A stretch of 64,000 nucleotides of DNA from assembly GCA_002280555.1 (NCBI GenBank), contig NCEE01000028.1, positions 1 to 64,000 of the forward strand. The letters run 5' to 3'. Source of the stretch: Sphingomonas sp. 32-62-10 (lineage in GTDB: Bacteria > Pseudomonadota > Alphaproteobacteria > Sphingomonadales > Sphingomonadaceae). Made by a program: the position numbers and the translations under genes. Positions 8,800 to 17,980 of the stretch are shown here, one piece after another. The notes beneath the pieces are model-generated. The model did no database searches and had not been told where the DNA came from. It saw nothing but the letters and a program-made list of their open reading frames with translations. Within the stretch, counting starts at the first letter, position 1. Every line of letters starts with the position of its first letter.

Positions 8800-11700
8800 G
8801 TGCAGATCAAGCGGCTTCGGCTGACCGGGTTCAAGAGCTTCGTCGATCCCGCCGATTTGCGGATCGAACCCGGGCTGACGGGCATTGTCGGGCCCAATGG
8901 GTGCGGCAAATCGAACCTGCTTGAGGCGCTGCGCTGGACGATGGGCGAAAACAGCGCGAAGTCGATGCGCGGTGCCGGGATGGAAGACGTGATCTTCGCC
9001 GGCACCGCCACTCGCCCGCAGCGCGATTTTGCCGAGGTGTCGATCCTGCTGGATGGGGCAGGGGACGATAGCGACGAAACCGAAATCGTCCGCCGCATCG
9101 AACGCGGCGCGGGTTCCGCCTATCGCATCAACGGCCGCGATGTCCGCGCCAAGGATGTGTCGCTGCTGTTCGCTGATGCCGCAACGGGCGCGCATTCGCC
9201 CGCGCTTGTCAGCCAGGGCCGGATCAGCGCGGTCATCGCCGCGCGCCCGGCCGAGCGCCGCGCGATGCTGGAGGAAGCCGCCGGGATCGCCGGGCTCCAC
9301 GTCCGTCGCCGCGATGCCGAACAGAAGCTCCGCGCCACCGAAGCGAACCTCGCCAAGCTCGACGAGCTGATCGGCGAGCAGGAAGCCCGCGCCGCAGCAC
9401 TCCGCCGCCAGGCAAAACAGGCCGAACGCTACCGCGCGCTTTCTGATCAGATTCGCGTCGCCGAAGCGCGGATGATCTTTGCCCGCTGGCGCGATGCCGC
9501 TGCCGCCGCCGATGACGCACGCGCCGAAGCCACCACCGCCGAAGCGCGCGTCGCCGACGCCGCCGAAGCCCAGCGCGCTGCCGCTGCCCATCAGGCGCAG
9601 GCCACCGAAACCCTCGCTGCTGCCCGCGCTGCCTCGCTCGCCGCGCGCGACCGGGCGAGTGAGGCGGGGCACCAACTCGCCACCTTGCGTACCGAACGTA
9701 CCACCGTCGATCGCCGCATCGCCGATCTGGCCGAGGCGCAGGCGCGGATAGTGACCGATCGGGAGCGCGAAGGCGCGCTCGCGCACGACGCGGCAGAGGC
9801 GCTCGCCCGGATCGCCGAGGAGGCGAAGCTGATCGAAGCGCGCATTGCCGATGCCGCCGCGCGCCAGCCCGCGCTCGACGCCGCGCTTGCCGATGCCGAG
9901 CGGGTGGCGCGCGATGCCGAGGTCGCCCTCGCCCAGGCGCTCGCCGCGCAAGCCAGCGAAGCCGCCGAAGCGCGCGTCGCGCAAGCCGCCCTCGCTGCCG
10001 CCACCGCCCGGCTCGATCGCGCCACCCGCGATGCCGATCGCGCCGCCGCCGAAGCCCGTGCGCTCGGCGATACCGCGCCGCTGCTGGCCCAGCGTAGCGC
10101 CGCTGCCGATGCCCGCACCCAGGCGCTCCGCCACGCCGAAACCGCCCGCGCCGCGCTTGCCCAGGCCGATGCGACCGAACGCGCCGCGATCGACACCCGG
10201 GACCGTGCCCAATCCGCCCGCGCCACCGCGCACGCTGAACTCGCGGCGATCGACAGCGAAAGCGCCGCACTCGCCAAGGCCACCCGCAGCACGGGCAAGG
10301 ACCGCGTCCTCGATCAGCTCCGCCCCGATCCCGGCTATGAACGCGCGCTCGCCGCTGCGCTGGGTGATGATCTGGAAGCCGGGCTCGATCCCGCTGCCGA
10401 ACACTTCTGGGGCGGCGCGGATCCGCAACCCGCCGACCCAGGCGCCCCCGCCGGCACCGTCCCGCTCTCCCGCCACGTCGCCGCGCCCCCAGCGCTCGCC
10501 CGCCGTCTCGCCCAGGTGCTGGTGGTGGAAAGCGACCCCGGTCATCCCCTCGCGGTCGGTCAGCGACTGGTGACGATGGCGGGTGTGCTGCGGCGCTGGG
10601 ACGGGTATATTGCCAAATCGGGCGGGGCCGCTGCCGCCGAACGGCTCGAACGGATGAACCGCCTCCGCGCGCTCGAGGCCGCGCGCCCCGCCGCCGTCCG
10701 CGCGGTCGAGCAGGCGGACGGCGAACTCGCCCGGATCGACCAGAGCATTGCGGACGCCCGCCGCGCCGCCACCGATGCCCGCCGCCTGCTCGAAACGGCG
10801 GACGCCAGCGCCCGCGACGCCGCCCGCGCCGAGGACCGCGCCACTGCCGCGATCGAGCGCATCGAGGCGCAGGCCGCCGATCTCGCCACCCGGCGCCAGC
10901 GCATCACCGCCGAGGTCGACGAAGCGACCGCCGACGTCACCCGCGCCCGCACCCATATCACCACGCTTCCCGATGGTAGCGACACCCGCGATCAGGTCGC
11001 CACGCTCCAGCGCGACGCTGACCAGCGCCGCACCGCCGTGGCGCAGGCCCGTGCAGACCGCGCCGCGCTCGACCGTGATGTCGCGATCGACCGGGAGCGG
11101 CTCGCCACCGGCCAGGCCGATGCTCGCAACTGGCGCGCCCGTGCGGGCGAGGCCGCGCGCCGCATCGCCGATATGGCCAAGCGCGAGGAGCAACTGGGCG
11201 AGGAAGCCGCGATCCTATCCGCGCGCCCCGCCATCCTCGATCGCCAGATCGCCGAGCTTGAGGCAACCCACGCCGAAGCGCGCGCCGAGGCCGAAACCGC
11301 CCAAGCCGCCGAACGCGCTGGCGAGGCAGCGATGCGCCAGATCGAGGAAACCGCCCGCCAGGCCGCCGAAGCGCTGTCGCAAGCCCGCGAAATCCGCGCG
11401 GGGGCGGCGGCGCGTGCCGAAAATCAGGAACTCCGTCGGGTGGAGATGGGCCGCCTCTCAGGCGAGCGCTTCGAATGCCCGCCGCCAGTGCTGCCCGAAC
11501 GGGTCGGCTTTCGCGCCGATGAGATCCGCACGCCGACGGATGAATCGCAGCGCCACGAACGGCTGAGCGTGGAGCGCGAGCGGATCGGCCCGGTCAACCT
11601 CGTCGCTGAAACCGAGCTCGCCGAGCTGGAGGCCGCGAGCTCCACCAACGCCGCTGAGCGCGATGAACTCGGCCAGGCCGTCAACCGCCTGCGCGGCTCG

Positions 11701-12207
11701 ATCGGTACCTTGAACCGCGAAGGGCGTCAGCGGCTGCTCGCGGCGTTCGAGGCGGTCGATGGGCATTTTCGGCGGCTGTTCACCACCCTGTTCAACGGCG
11801 GCAGCGCGCATCTGGAACTGATCGATTCGGATGATCCGCTCGAGGCCGGACTGGAAATCATGGCCCAGCCCCCCGGCAAGAAACTGCAATCGCTCACGCT
11901 CCTGTCGGGCGGCGAACAGGCGCTCACCGCAGTCGCGCTGATCTTTGGCCTGTTCCTCACCAACCCCGCCCCGATCTGCGTCCTCGACGAAGTCGATGCC
12001 CCGCTCGACGACGCGAACATCGTACGCTTCTGCGACCTGCTCGACCGCATGACCCAGGAAACCCGCACCCGCTATCTGATCGTCACCCACAACGCGGTCA
12101 CGATGAGCCGCATGCACCGCCTGTTCGGCGTGACGATGATCGAGCAGGGGGTGAGCCGGCTGGTGTCGGTGGATTTGGGGGGAGCGGTGGGGTTATTGGC
12201 GGCTTAG
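8800..12207 (+). CDS. smc: Chromosome segregation ATPase SMC
   Basis: SMC organises and separates the chromosome with ScpA/ScpB. The 1135-residue protein shows Walker A GPNGCGKS at residues 31-38, two very alanine/arginine-rich coiled-coil arms, a hinge near residues 490-600, the signature LSGGEQ near 1037 and Walker B CVLDEVDAPLDD near 1062. The start is a GTG at 8800 with AAGGA upstream. Arm DNA is extremely GC-rich, which creates a 2.8 kb open frame on the other strand that is not a gene. It follows the DsbA-like lipoprotein by 18 bases. Confidence 0.96.
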   Translation: MQIKRLRLTGFKSFVDPADLRIEPGLTGIVGPNGCGKSNLLEALRWTMGENSAKSMRGAGMEDVIFAGTATRPQRDFAEVSILLDGAGDDSDETEIVRRIERGAGSAYRINGRDVRAKDVSLLFADAATGAHSPALVSQGRISAVIAARPAERRAMLEEAAGIAGLHVRRRDAEQKLRATEANLAKLDELIGEQEARAAALRRQAKQAERYRALSDQIRVAEARMIFARWRDAAAAADDARAEATTAEARVADAAEAQRAAAAHQAQATETLAAARAASLAARDRASEAGHQLATLRTERTTVDRRIADLAEAQARIVTDREREGALAHDAAEALARIAEEAKLIEARIADAAARQPALDAALADAERVARDAEVALAQALAAQASEAAEARVAQAALAAATARLDRATRDADRAAAEARALGDTAPLLAQRSAAADARTQALRHAETARAALAQADATERAAIDTRDRAQSARATAHAELAAIDSESAALAKATRSTGKDRVLDQLRPDPGYERALAAALGDDLEAGLDPAAEHFWGGADPQPADPGAPAGTVPLSRHVAAPPALARRLAQVLVVESDPGHPLAVGQRLVTMAGVLRRWDGYIAKSGGAAAAERLERMNRLRALEAARPAAVRAVEQADGELARIDQSIADARRAATDARRLLETADASARDAARAEDRATAAIERIEAQAADLATRRQRITAEVDEATADVTRARTHITTLPDGSDTRDQVATLQRDADQRRTAVAQARADRAALDRDVAIDRERLATGQADARNWRARAGEAARRIADMAKREEQLGEEAAILSARPAILDRQIAELEATHAEARAEAETAQAAERAGEAAMRQIEETARQAAEALSQAREIRAGAAARAENQELRRVEMGRLSGERFECPPPVLPERVGFRADEIRTPTDESQRHERLSVERERIGPVNLVAETELAELEAASSTNAAERDELGQAVNRLRGSIGTLNREGRQRLLAAFEAVDGHFRRLFTTLFNGGSAHLELIDSDDPLEAGLEIMAQPPGKKLQSLTLLSGGEQALTAVALIFGLFLTNPAPICVLDEVDAPLDDANIVRFCDLLDRMTQETRTRYLIVTHNAVTMSRMHRLFGVTMIEQGVSRLVSVDLGGAVGLLAA

Positions 12208-12228
12208 GAGCCGACCCAGTTTTCGAAA

Positions 12229-13170
12229 TCAACCGTTTGCGTCTGTCTGTTTCTGCGCCGCAACGATCTGTTCGACGCCAGCAAGCGCCAGTTTCAACCG
12301 TGGGACGACGAAATCGAGAAACGCCCGCCGCTTAAGTGGTTGTACGCGCTGGCGTTGATGGACGAGGCTGACCGGAATCGGATCGGGTGAAAAATCTCTG
12401 AGGATCGTTCTGATTCGCCCGTCCGAAATCGCCGCCGCCGCCTGATAGGACATCACCCGTGCAATCCCGAGCCCCGCCGAGGCAGCGTCGATCACGGCGT
12501 CGGCAGTGTTAACTGAAAAGCGTGGTGAGATGGATATTGTCCTGGCATTCGCGGCGTTGCCGATCGTCCAGTTTCGATAGGTCTGGAGCCCTTCGAACGC
12601 GATGCAGTGATGATCGGCCAGGGCGTCTGGGGTGTCGGCGGTGCCATTGCGGGCAAGATAGTCGGGGCTTGCGCAGATCACCCAGCAGACTGTGCCGACG
12701 GTCAGCGCGATCAGATCGCTGTCGGGCAGGCGGCCAATCCGCACCGCGACGTCGACATGCGCCTCGACCAGATCGATCACCTGGTCGGACAGAACGAGCC
12801 TCACGGTCACATCAGGATAGGCCGCCAGAAAATCATGAATGATCGGGGCGACATGCAGCTTGCCGAACATGATCGGGGCGGTGACGATCAGCTCGCCGCG
12901 CGGCGCGCGATATTCGCCGCTCGCGGCGCGTTCGGCATCGGCAAGGTCGTCGAGCAGTCGCCGGGCGACTGCAACAAAGGCTTCGCCCTGTTCGGTCAGG
13001 ATCAGCTTGCGGCTGGTGCGCACCAGCAATTGCGCCCCGAGATGCGCCTCCAGGTCCGAAACGCGCCGGCTCACCGTCGGCAACGGCGTGTTCAGCGCGC
13101 GCGATGCCGCTGACAGGCTGCCGCCGTCTACAGCGGCGATCAGGGTGCGCATGGCTTCGAGCCGGTCCAT
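12229..13170 (-). CDS. LysR-family transcriptional regulator
   Basis: The 313-residue protein has the N-terminal LysR winged helix (residues 1-60, with AASRALNTPLPTVSRRVSDL as the recognition region and LLVRTSRKLILTEQG as the wing). A periplasmic-binding-like effector domain follows from about residue 90. It is convergent with smc and divergent from the AhpD-like gene at 13288, which it most likely controls. An inverted repeat lies just before its own start. The effector is unknown. Confidence 0.9.
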   Translation of the reverse strand: MDRLEAMRTLIAAVDGGSLSAASRALNTPLPTVSRRVSDLEAHLGAQLLVRTSRKLILTEQGEAFVAVARRLLDDLADAERAASGEYRAPRGELIVTAPIMFGKLHVAPIIHDFLAAYPDVTVRLVLSDQVIDLVEAHVDVAVRIGRLPDSDLIALTVGTVCWVICASPDYLARNGTADTPDALADHHCIAFEGLQTYRNWTIGNAANARTISISPRFSVNTADAVIDAASAGLGIARVMSYQAAAAISDGRIRTILRDFSPDPIPVSLVHQRQRVQPLKRRAFLDFVVPRLKLALAGVEQIVAAQKQTDANG

Positions 13171-13176
13171 TCAACA

Positions 13177-13191
13177 TTCCATATTGTGGAA
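13177..13191. promoter_or_regulatory. Inverted repeat in the LysR/AhpD-like intergenic region
   Basis: TTCC and GGAA flank ATATTGT, a dyad within an AT-richer stretch six bases before the lysR start. Its size resembles the T-N11-A type sites that LysR regulators bind. It would suit autorepression and activation of the divergent gene at 13288. Confidence 0.4.
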
Positions 13192-13287
13192 GGTAATGTC
13201 TCAAAAATAGCACCTGCTCTCTGAAAACGGAAGAACCTACTTACGGGTCACCGGCCAACACGGCCAAATCAAAAAAGGACCCAAGCC

Positions 13288-13839
13288 ATGACCCGTATCG
13301 TTACCCCCGCTACCGTTGCCGATGCACCTGAAGCGTCACGCCCCCTGCTCGATGCTGTCGCCAAGCAGCTCGGCAGCGTCCCCAACATGTTCCGCGCCAT
13401 CGCCACCAGCCCGCATGCGCTTGAAGGCTATCTCAGCTTGTCGGGCGCGCTCGGCAAGGGCACGCTGCCTGCCGCAACCCGTGAGCGAATTGCGCTTGCC
13501 GTCGCTGAAGTGAATGGCTGCAGCTATTGTCTTTCGGCACACACCTATCTCGGTCGCAACCTCGCCAAGCTCGACGATGCCGAGATCACCGCCAACCGCA
13601 ATGGCGCGTCGAACGACCCCAAGGCTGACGCCGCCGTCCGCTTTGCTGCCAAGGTCGCCAAGGATCGCGGCCATATTACCGACAGCGATTTCGCTGCCGT
13701 CAAACTCGCAGGGTACACCGACGCACAGGTGATCGAAATCGTCCAGCATGTCGCGCTCAACAGCTGGACCAACTTCTTCAACGAAGTCTTCCAGACCGAG
13801 ATCGACTTCCCCGTCGTTGAAGCCCGTAAGGCCGCCTGA
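13288..13839 (+). CDS. AhpD/carboxymuconolactone decarboxylase-like protein
   Basis: The 183-residue helical protein has the AhpD signature C-x2-C-x3-H (NGCSYCLSAHTYLG, Cys78, Cys81, His85), as in peroxidase-related CMD-domain proteins. Such proteins work with thiol peroxidases. True carboxymuconolactone decarboxylases lack the cysteine pair. It is the first gene facing the LysR regulator and is followed by an alpha/beta hydrolase on the same strand, which suggests one inducible unit. Confidence 0.87.
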   Translation: MTRIVTPATVADAPEASRPLLDAVAKQLGSVPNMFRAIATSPHALEGYLSLSGALGKGTLPAATRERIALAVAEVNGCSYCLSAHTYLGRNLAKLDDAEITANRNGASNDPKADAAVRFAAKVAKDRGHITDSDFAAVKLAGYTDAQVIEIVQHVALNSWTNFFNEVFQTEIDFPVVEARKAA

Positions 13840-13935
13840 ACCCCGGCTACCGACGACAGCACAACCCGGCGGGCGCTGCCCATCCCCTGCAGCGCCCGCC
13901 ACCCCGTCCCCGAAATTCCGCAAGGAGCCCCGACC

Positions 13936-14925
13936 ATGTCCCGGCGTCTGCCCCTCATCCATGCCGTGTCGATCGCCTCGATCGTGTTGGCGACCGCGTT
14001 CACCGCACCAACCCCCGTCAATGCCGCTGCCACCCGCGTGGCCCCCACCAGGAAAGCCATTTCAATGCCCCAGACCAGCTATCACTATGCCACCGTCAAT
14101 GGCCGAAAGGTTTTCTACCGCGAAGCCGGTGATCCCAGCCTGCCGACGATCATCCTGCTGCACGGCTTCCCCAGCAGCAGCTTCATGTACCGTGATCTGA
14201 TCCCGCAACTGGCGGGCAAGTTCCACGTCATTGCGCCCGACTATATCGGCTTTGGCCAGTCCGATGCGCCGTCGGCGACCGCGTTCGATTACAGCTTCGA
14301 TAATCTCACCAATCACGTCACCGGCCTGATCGATCAGCTCGGCCTCAAATCCTATGTCCTCTATATGCAGGATTATGGCGGCCCGATCGGTTTCCGCATT
14401 TTCACCCAGCGCCCCGATGCGGTGAAGGGCTTCGTGATCCAGAATGCGAACGCCTATATGGAAGGCGTGGGCGATCCGCCGAAACAAGTGTTCCTGCCAC
14501 TATGGGAGCACCGCGATGCCCAGTCGGAAGCAGGCGCGCGCAGCTTCCTCCAGGCCGGCACCACGCAGTTCCAGTACACCGTCGGCGCCAAGAACCCGGC
14601 AGCGATCAGCCCGGATAACTGGACGCACGATCAGGCGCTGCTCGATCGCCCCGGCACCGATGTCTATCAGCTCAACCTGCTCGAAAACTACAAGACCAAT
14701 GTTGCCTTGTACGATAGCTGGCATGCCGCCTTCCGCCAGCATCAGCCCAAAACGCTGATCCTGTGGGGCAAGCATGATCCGTTCTTCGTCGAAGCAGGCG
14801 CCACCGCGTTCCTGAAGGATCTGCCCCAAGCCAAGCTCGTCTGGCTCGATGCCGGCCATTTCGTCCTCGACGAGAACGCAACGCTCGTCGCTGACGAGAT
14901 CAAGGCAAGCTTCGCCGCGCGGTAA
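13936..14925 (+). CDS. Exported alpha/beta hydrolase (epoxide hydrolase/haloalkane dehalogenase type)
   Basis: The 329-residue product opens with a signal-like segment (residues 1-31) and then the fold. HGFPSSSFMYRDL (from His76) forms the oxyanion region, MQDYGGPIGFR has Asp146 as probable nucleophile, and AGHFVLDE has the catalytic His. An Asp nucleophile in D-x-G-G points to epoxide or haloalkane hydrolysis rather than serine esterase activity. AGGAG precedes the ATG. An internal ATG at 14065 would give a cytoplasmic form. It is likely co-transcribed with the AhpD-like gene and controlled by the LysR protein. Confidence 0.85.
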   Translation: MSRRLPLIHAVSIASIVLATAFTAPTPVNAAATRVAPTRKAISMPQTSYHYATVNGRKVFYREAGDPSLPTIILLHGFPSSSFMYRDLIPQLAGKFHVIAPDYIGFGQSDAPSATAFDYSFDNLTNHVTGLIDQLGLKSYVLYMQDYGGPIGFRIFTQRPDAVKGFVIQNANAYMEGVGDPPKQVFLPLWEHRDAQSEAGARSFLQAGTTQFQYTVGAKNPAAISPDNWTHDQALLDRPGTDVYQLNLLENYKTNVALYDSWHAAFRQHQPKTLILWGKHDPFFVEAGATAFLKDLPQAKLVWLDAGHFVLDENATLVADEIKASFAAR

Positions 14926-14938
14926 CGACGCTCCCTTC

Positions 14939-14968
14939 CCGGACGTCGAGCATGTGTTCGACGTCCGG
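14939..14968 (+). terminator. Hairpin after the hydrolase gene
   Basis: An 11 bp perfect stem (CCGGACGTCGA and its complement) with an 8-base loop lies 14 bases after the stop. There is no clear T-run, so it may act as a transcript end or stabiliser rather than a classic intrinsic terminator. Confidence 0.55.
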
Positions 14969-15386
14969 ACATCGGTGAAGTCTGTTTAATCCAGAACCCG
15001 ATCTAGGGCCCATTTTAACGCAGAATTGTTGGACCAAACTTTCCTACAACCCGGAAATTTGTTAAGATCACTTTGTCTTATTTCAAAACCGCCACCCGCT
15101 CTTTACCATCGTCGCATCCCCATCCGGTCGAGCGTTTCGATCCGCTCATCCCGTCCGCGCCACGCCCCGCACCGTCACAATTTGTCACCCAGGTCGTCAC
15201 TTTCATCACCTTTCGCCGCGCCTCCCATCCGAAATTGCGCCCCTCCGTCAAAATCAGATGGCAACCCGCAACTTCCGCAACTTCACCCCGCAACTTCACC
15301 CTCGCCGCGCCTCGAACCACCCCCAAATCTGCTGCACATGCGAACACCCCTTGGGCCAAACGCCAACCCGTGGTACGCGCCCCGCC
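14969..15386 (+). promoter_or_regulatory. Long upstream region of the ABC-F gene with a repeated CGCAACTTC motif
   Basis: No gene is supported in this 418-base stretch. It is unusually C-rich and G-poor on the plus strand from about 15090 on. At 15264-15289 lies a motif (core CCGCAACTTCCGCAACTT) followed by a further CGCAACTTCACC repeat. The same motif, with one mismatch over 26 bases, lies in the leader of phoH at 39930-39955 in the same orientation relative to its gene. Confidence 0.5.
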
Positions 15387-17261
15387 ATGCTCAATATCAA
15401 CGGCATTACGGTGCGGCTTGGCGGTCGCACGATATTGGAACGTGCAAGTGCCACCTTGCCGGCGAAGAGCCGCGTCGGGCTGATCGGGCGCAATGGCGCG
15501 GGCAAATCGACGCTGATGAAGGTGATGATCGGCGCGCTCGATCCTGATGACGGTGAGATTGAGATGCCGCGCAAGACGCGGATCGGTTATCTCCAGCAGG
15601 AGGCCCCGCACGGCACCCGGACCCCGATCGAGACCGTGCTCGATGCCGATACCGAGCGCGCCGCGTTGTTTGCCGAGGCTGAGCATTGCGTCGATCCGGA
15701 CCGCGTGGCGGAACTCTATGAGCGGCTCGAAGCGATCGATGCCTATACCGCCGAGGCGCGCGCGGCGCGGATTCTGGTCGGGCTCGGCTTCGACGAAGAA
15801 ATGCAGCAGCGCCCGCTCGACAGCTATTCGGGCGGCTGGAAAATGCGCGTCGCGCTCGCCGCGTTACTGTTTTCCGAACCCGATCTGCTGCTGCTCGACG
15901 AGCCGTCAAACCATCTCGATCTCGAAGCGACGCTCTGGCTTGAAAGCTTCCTGAAGGCCTATCCGGGCATGATGGTGGTCATCAGCCACGAACGCGATCT
16001 GCTCAATAATGTCGTCGATAACATCCTCCATCTGGAGGGCGGCAAGGTGACGCTTTATGCGGGTGGCTATGACGCGTTTGAGCGTCAGCGGGCTGAGCGC
16101 GCGGCGCAGCTGCTGGCGGCGCGGGCGAGCCAGGACGCGCAGCGCGCCAAGCTGCAGGAATATATCGCCAAGAATTCGGCCCGCGCCTCCACCGCGAAAC
16201 AGGCGCAGTCGCGGCAGAAGATGCTCGCCAAGATGCAGCCGATCGCGGCGATGGCCGAGGATCCGACGCTCAGCTTCGATTTCCCCAGCCCCGATGAACT
16301 GAAGCCGCCACTCGTCACGCTCGACATGGCGACGGTGGGCTACGGCGAAAAGCCAATCCTCCAGCGGCTGAATCTGCGGCTCGACCCCGATGACCGGATC
16401 GCGCTTTTGGGCCGCAACGGCAATGGCAAGACGACGCTGGCCCGGCTGCTCGCCGCCCAACTCGCGCCGATGGACGGCGCGATGACCAAGTCGGGCAAGA
16501 TGCGGGTGGGCTATTTCACCCAGTATCAGGTCGAGGAGTTGGACGGCGACGATACCCCGCTGGAACATATGTCGCGGCTGATGGGCGACAAATCGCCCGC
16601 GGCGGTGCGCGGGCAGCTCGGGCGGTTCGGCTTTTCGGGGCAGAAGGCGACCACCAAGGTGGGCAAGCTCTCCGGCGGCGAGCGCGCGCGGCTCGCGCTG
16701 GCGCTCATCACCCGTGATGCGCCCCACATGCTGATCCTCGACGAGCCGACCAACCATCTGGACGTCGATGCCCGCGAGGCGCTGGTCCAGGCACTCAACG
16801 CCTATGACGGCGCGGTCGTGGTCGTCAGCCATGATCGCCACATGATTGAGCTGACCGCCGATCGGCTCGTGCTGGTCGATGCCGGCACCGCGCAGGAATA
16901 TGGCGGTAGCCTCGACGATTATACCGACCTGATTCTGGGCCGGAACCAGCCCAAGGGCGATGGCGGTTCGGCCAAGGGTGGCGGCTCGAAGAAGGACAAG
17001 AAGGCCGCAGCGCAGGAGCGCGAGCGCGCGGTGGCATTGAAAAAGGCAGCGCATGAGGCCGAGGCGCTGGTGGTGAAGCTGACGGCGCAGCGCAGCGCAA
17101 TCGACCGGGCGATGTTCGATCCGTCGGGCGCGGAGCCATGGCTGGCGAAACTGTCGATGGGCGAGCTGTCTCAGCGCCGGGGTGAGGTAGAGGCGAAGTT
17201 GGAGATCGCTGAGGCCGCGTGGCTGGAGGCGAGCGAAGCGCTGGAATCGGTGCCGGCTTGA
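15387..17261 (+). CDS. ABC-F family ATPase (ribosome-associated, Uup-like)
   Basis: The protein has two ABC cassettes and no membrane segments, about 624 residues. The first cassette has Walker A GRNGAGKS, signature YSGGWKMRVAL and DLLLLDEPSNHLDLE. The linker is charged. The second cassette has GRNGNGKT, signature LSGGERARLAL and HMLILDEPTNHLDVD. A lysine/glutamate-rich tail (KKDKKAAAQERERA) followed by a coiled coil resembles the Uup/YheS branch. ABC-F proteins act on the ribosome. The start MLNINGITVRLG at 15387 is chosen because family members begin there. The open frame extends 43 codons further up without a domain. Confidence 0.9.
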   Translation: MLNINGITVRLGGRTILERASATLPAKSRVGLIGRNGAGKSTLMKVMIGALDPDDGEIEMPRKTRIGYLQQEAPHGTRTPIETVLDADTERAALFAEAEHCVDPDRVAELYERLEAIDAYTAEARAARILVGLGFDEEMQQRPLDSYSGGWKMRVALAALLFSEPDLLLLDEPSNHLDLEATLWLESFLKAYPGMMVVISHERDLLNNVVDNILHLEGGKVTLYAGGYDAFERQRAERAAQLLAARASQDAQRAKLQEYIAKNSARASTAKQAQSRQKMLAKMQPIAAMAEDPTLSFDFPSPDELKPPLVTLDMATVGYGEKPILQRLNLRLDPDDRIALLGRNGNGKTTLARLLAAQLAPMDGAMTKSGKMRVGYFTQYQVEELDGDDTPLEHMSRLMGDKSPAAVRGQLGRFGFSGQKATTKVGKLSGGERARLALALITRDAPHMLILDEPTNHLDVDAREALVQALNAYDGAVVVVSHDRHMIELTADRLVLVDAGTAQEYGGSLDDYTDLILGRNQPKGDGGSAKGGGSKKDKKAAAQERERAVALKKAAHEAEALVVKLTAQRSAIDRAMFDPSGAEPWLAKLSMGELSQRRGEVEAKLEIAEAAWLEASEALESVPA

Positions 17262-17553
17262 GCCAGAAGCAATAGTGCTAGGTGCCGCGAATCAGGGGGC
17301 GGAGCCTTCGAGGGATAATCCAGGCAGCGAACATGGCCTTGTCGGATGTCAAAATAGTTAACTTATCCGCGTTCCAACGCCGCGTTTGCGAGTGAGGCTG
17401 TAGGAAATGCGACGAAATGCGGGCCGAAATGCACTTTTTCCTATCAATCGTGTATGGATTGCGACAAAGGGATTTTGGACACCGAGGGGGTCGGGTGCTG
17501 GGGCATATGGTGTGCCCGGGGAACGACCAAAATTTATAGATGGAGGTAAGTCC
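17262..17553. other. Intergenic region before the repeat lipoprotein
   Basis: No gene is supported. A frame open from 17407 into the lipoprotein has no signal or coding character and is rejected. The promoter of the lipoprotein is expected here. The AT-rich AAAATTTATAGATGG just before the ribosome binding site is part of the leader. Confidence 0.4.
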
Positions 17554-17778
17554 ATGAAGAAGATCATTACGACGTCGCTGATCGCAGTTGCCACGCTCGG
17601 CCTCGCTGCTTGCACGCCTGCTGCTGACACGAACAACACGGCTGCCGTGAACGAAGTCGAAGCCATGGACGCAAACGCCATGGACATGAACGCCATGGAC
17701 ACCAACGCCATGGACACCAACGCGATGGACACCAACGCGATGGACACCAACGCCGTTGAAGCCACCAACGCAATGTAA
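17554..17778 (+). CDS. Small lipoprotein with MDTNA pentapeptide repeats
   Basis: The 74-residue product has a lipoprotein signal (MKKIITTSLIAVATLGLAAC, lipobox LAAC). An Asn/Ala/Glu linker follows, then six pentapeptides of the MDTNA type, then VEATNAM. GGAGG lies seven bases before the ATG, and a strong terminator follows. The mature part is hydrophilic, acidic and has no known domain, so it is probably a small envelope protein. It is a separate transcript. Function unknown. Confidence 0.8.
   Translation: MKKIITTSLIAVATLGLAACTPAADTNNTAAVNEVEAMDANAMDMNAMDTNAMDTNAMDTNAMDTNAVEATNAM
17665..17754 (+). repeat. Six tandem 15 bp units in the lipoprotein gene
   Basis: Units of the form ATGGACACCAACGCC start at 17665, 17680, 17695, 17710, 17725 and 17740. 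The last four are nearly identical and the first two diverged, as expected for a repeat that grows by slippage. Because the unit is 15 bp, copy changes keep the frame. Confidence 0.9.
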
Positions 17779-17832
17779 TTCATCATGGGCCTGACAGAAT
17801 GGCGACTTGCCGATCTGTTGGACCCAATGATC

Positions 17833-17878
17833 AAATCAGAAGCCGCGCCGCCAACCAGCGGTGCGGCTTCTTTGATTT
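17833..17878 (+). terminator. Intrinsic terminator of the repeat lipoprotein gene
   Basis: AAATCA-GAAGCCGC and GCGGCTTC-TTTGATTT form a long GC stem flanked by A and T runs. It lies 55 bases after the stop codon and could work in both directions. Confidence 0.85.
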
Positions 17879-17980
17879 CGGGCAATGGCGAGGCTTTATT
17901 CGGCATTGTCGCTGACGGCATTCGACAAGCCGCCCGTAAACTGCGCCGGTCTGAGCGACAGTTGATGCAAACAGTTCCTT

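Noticed and set aside
8392..11193. 933-codon open frame on the minus strand opposite smc
   Set aside because: It is the shadow of the GC-rich, Ala/Arg-rich SMC coiled coil. The translation is Gly/Ala/Arg-rich low-complexity sequence and no ribosome site or domain is seen.
17407..17553. 49-codon upstream extension of the repeat lipoprotein
   Set aside because: It would bury the lipoprotein signal, and the strong GGAGG site lies before the internal ATG at 17554.
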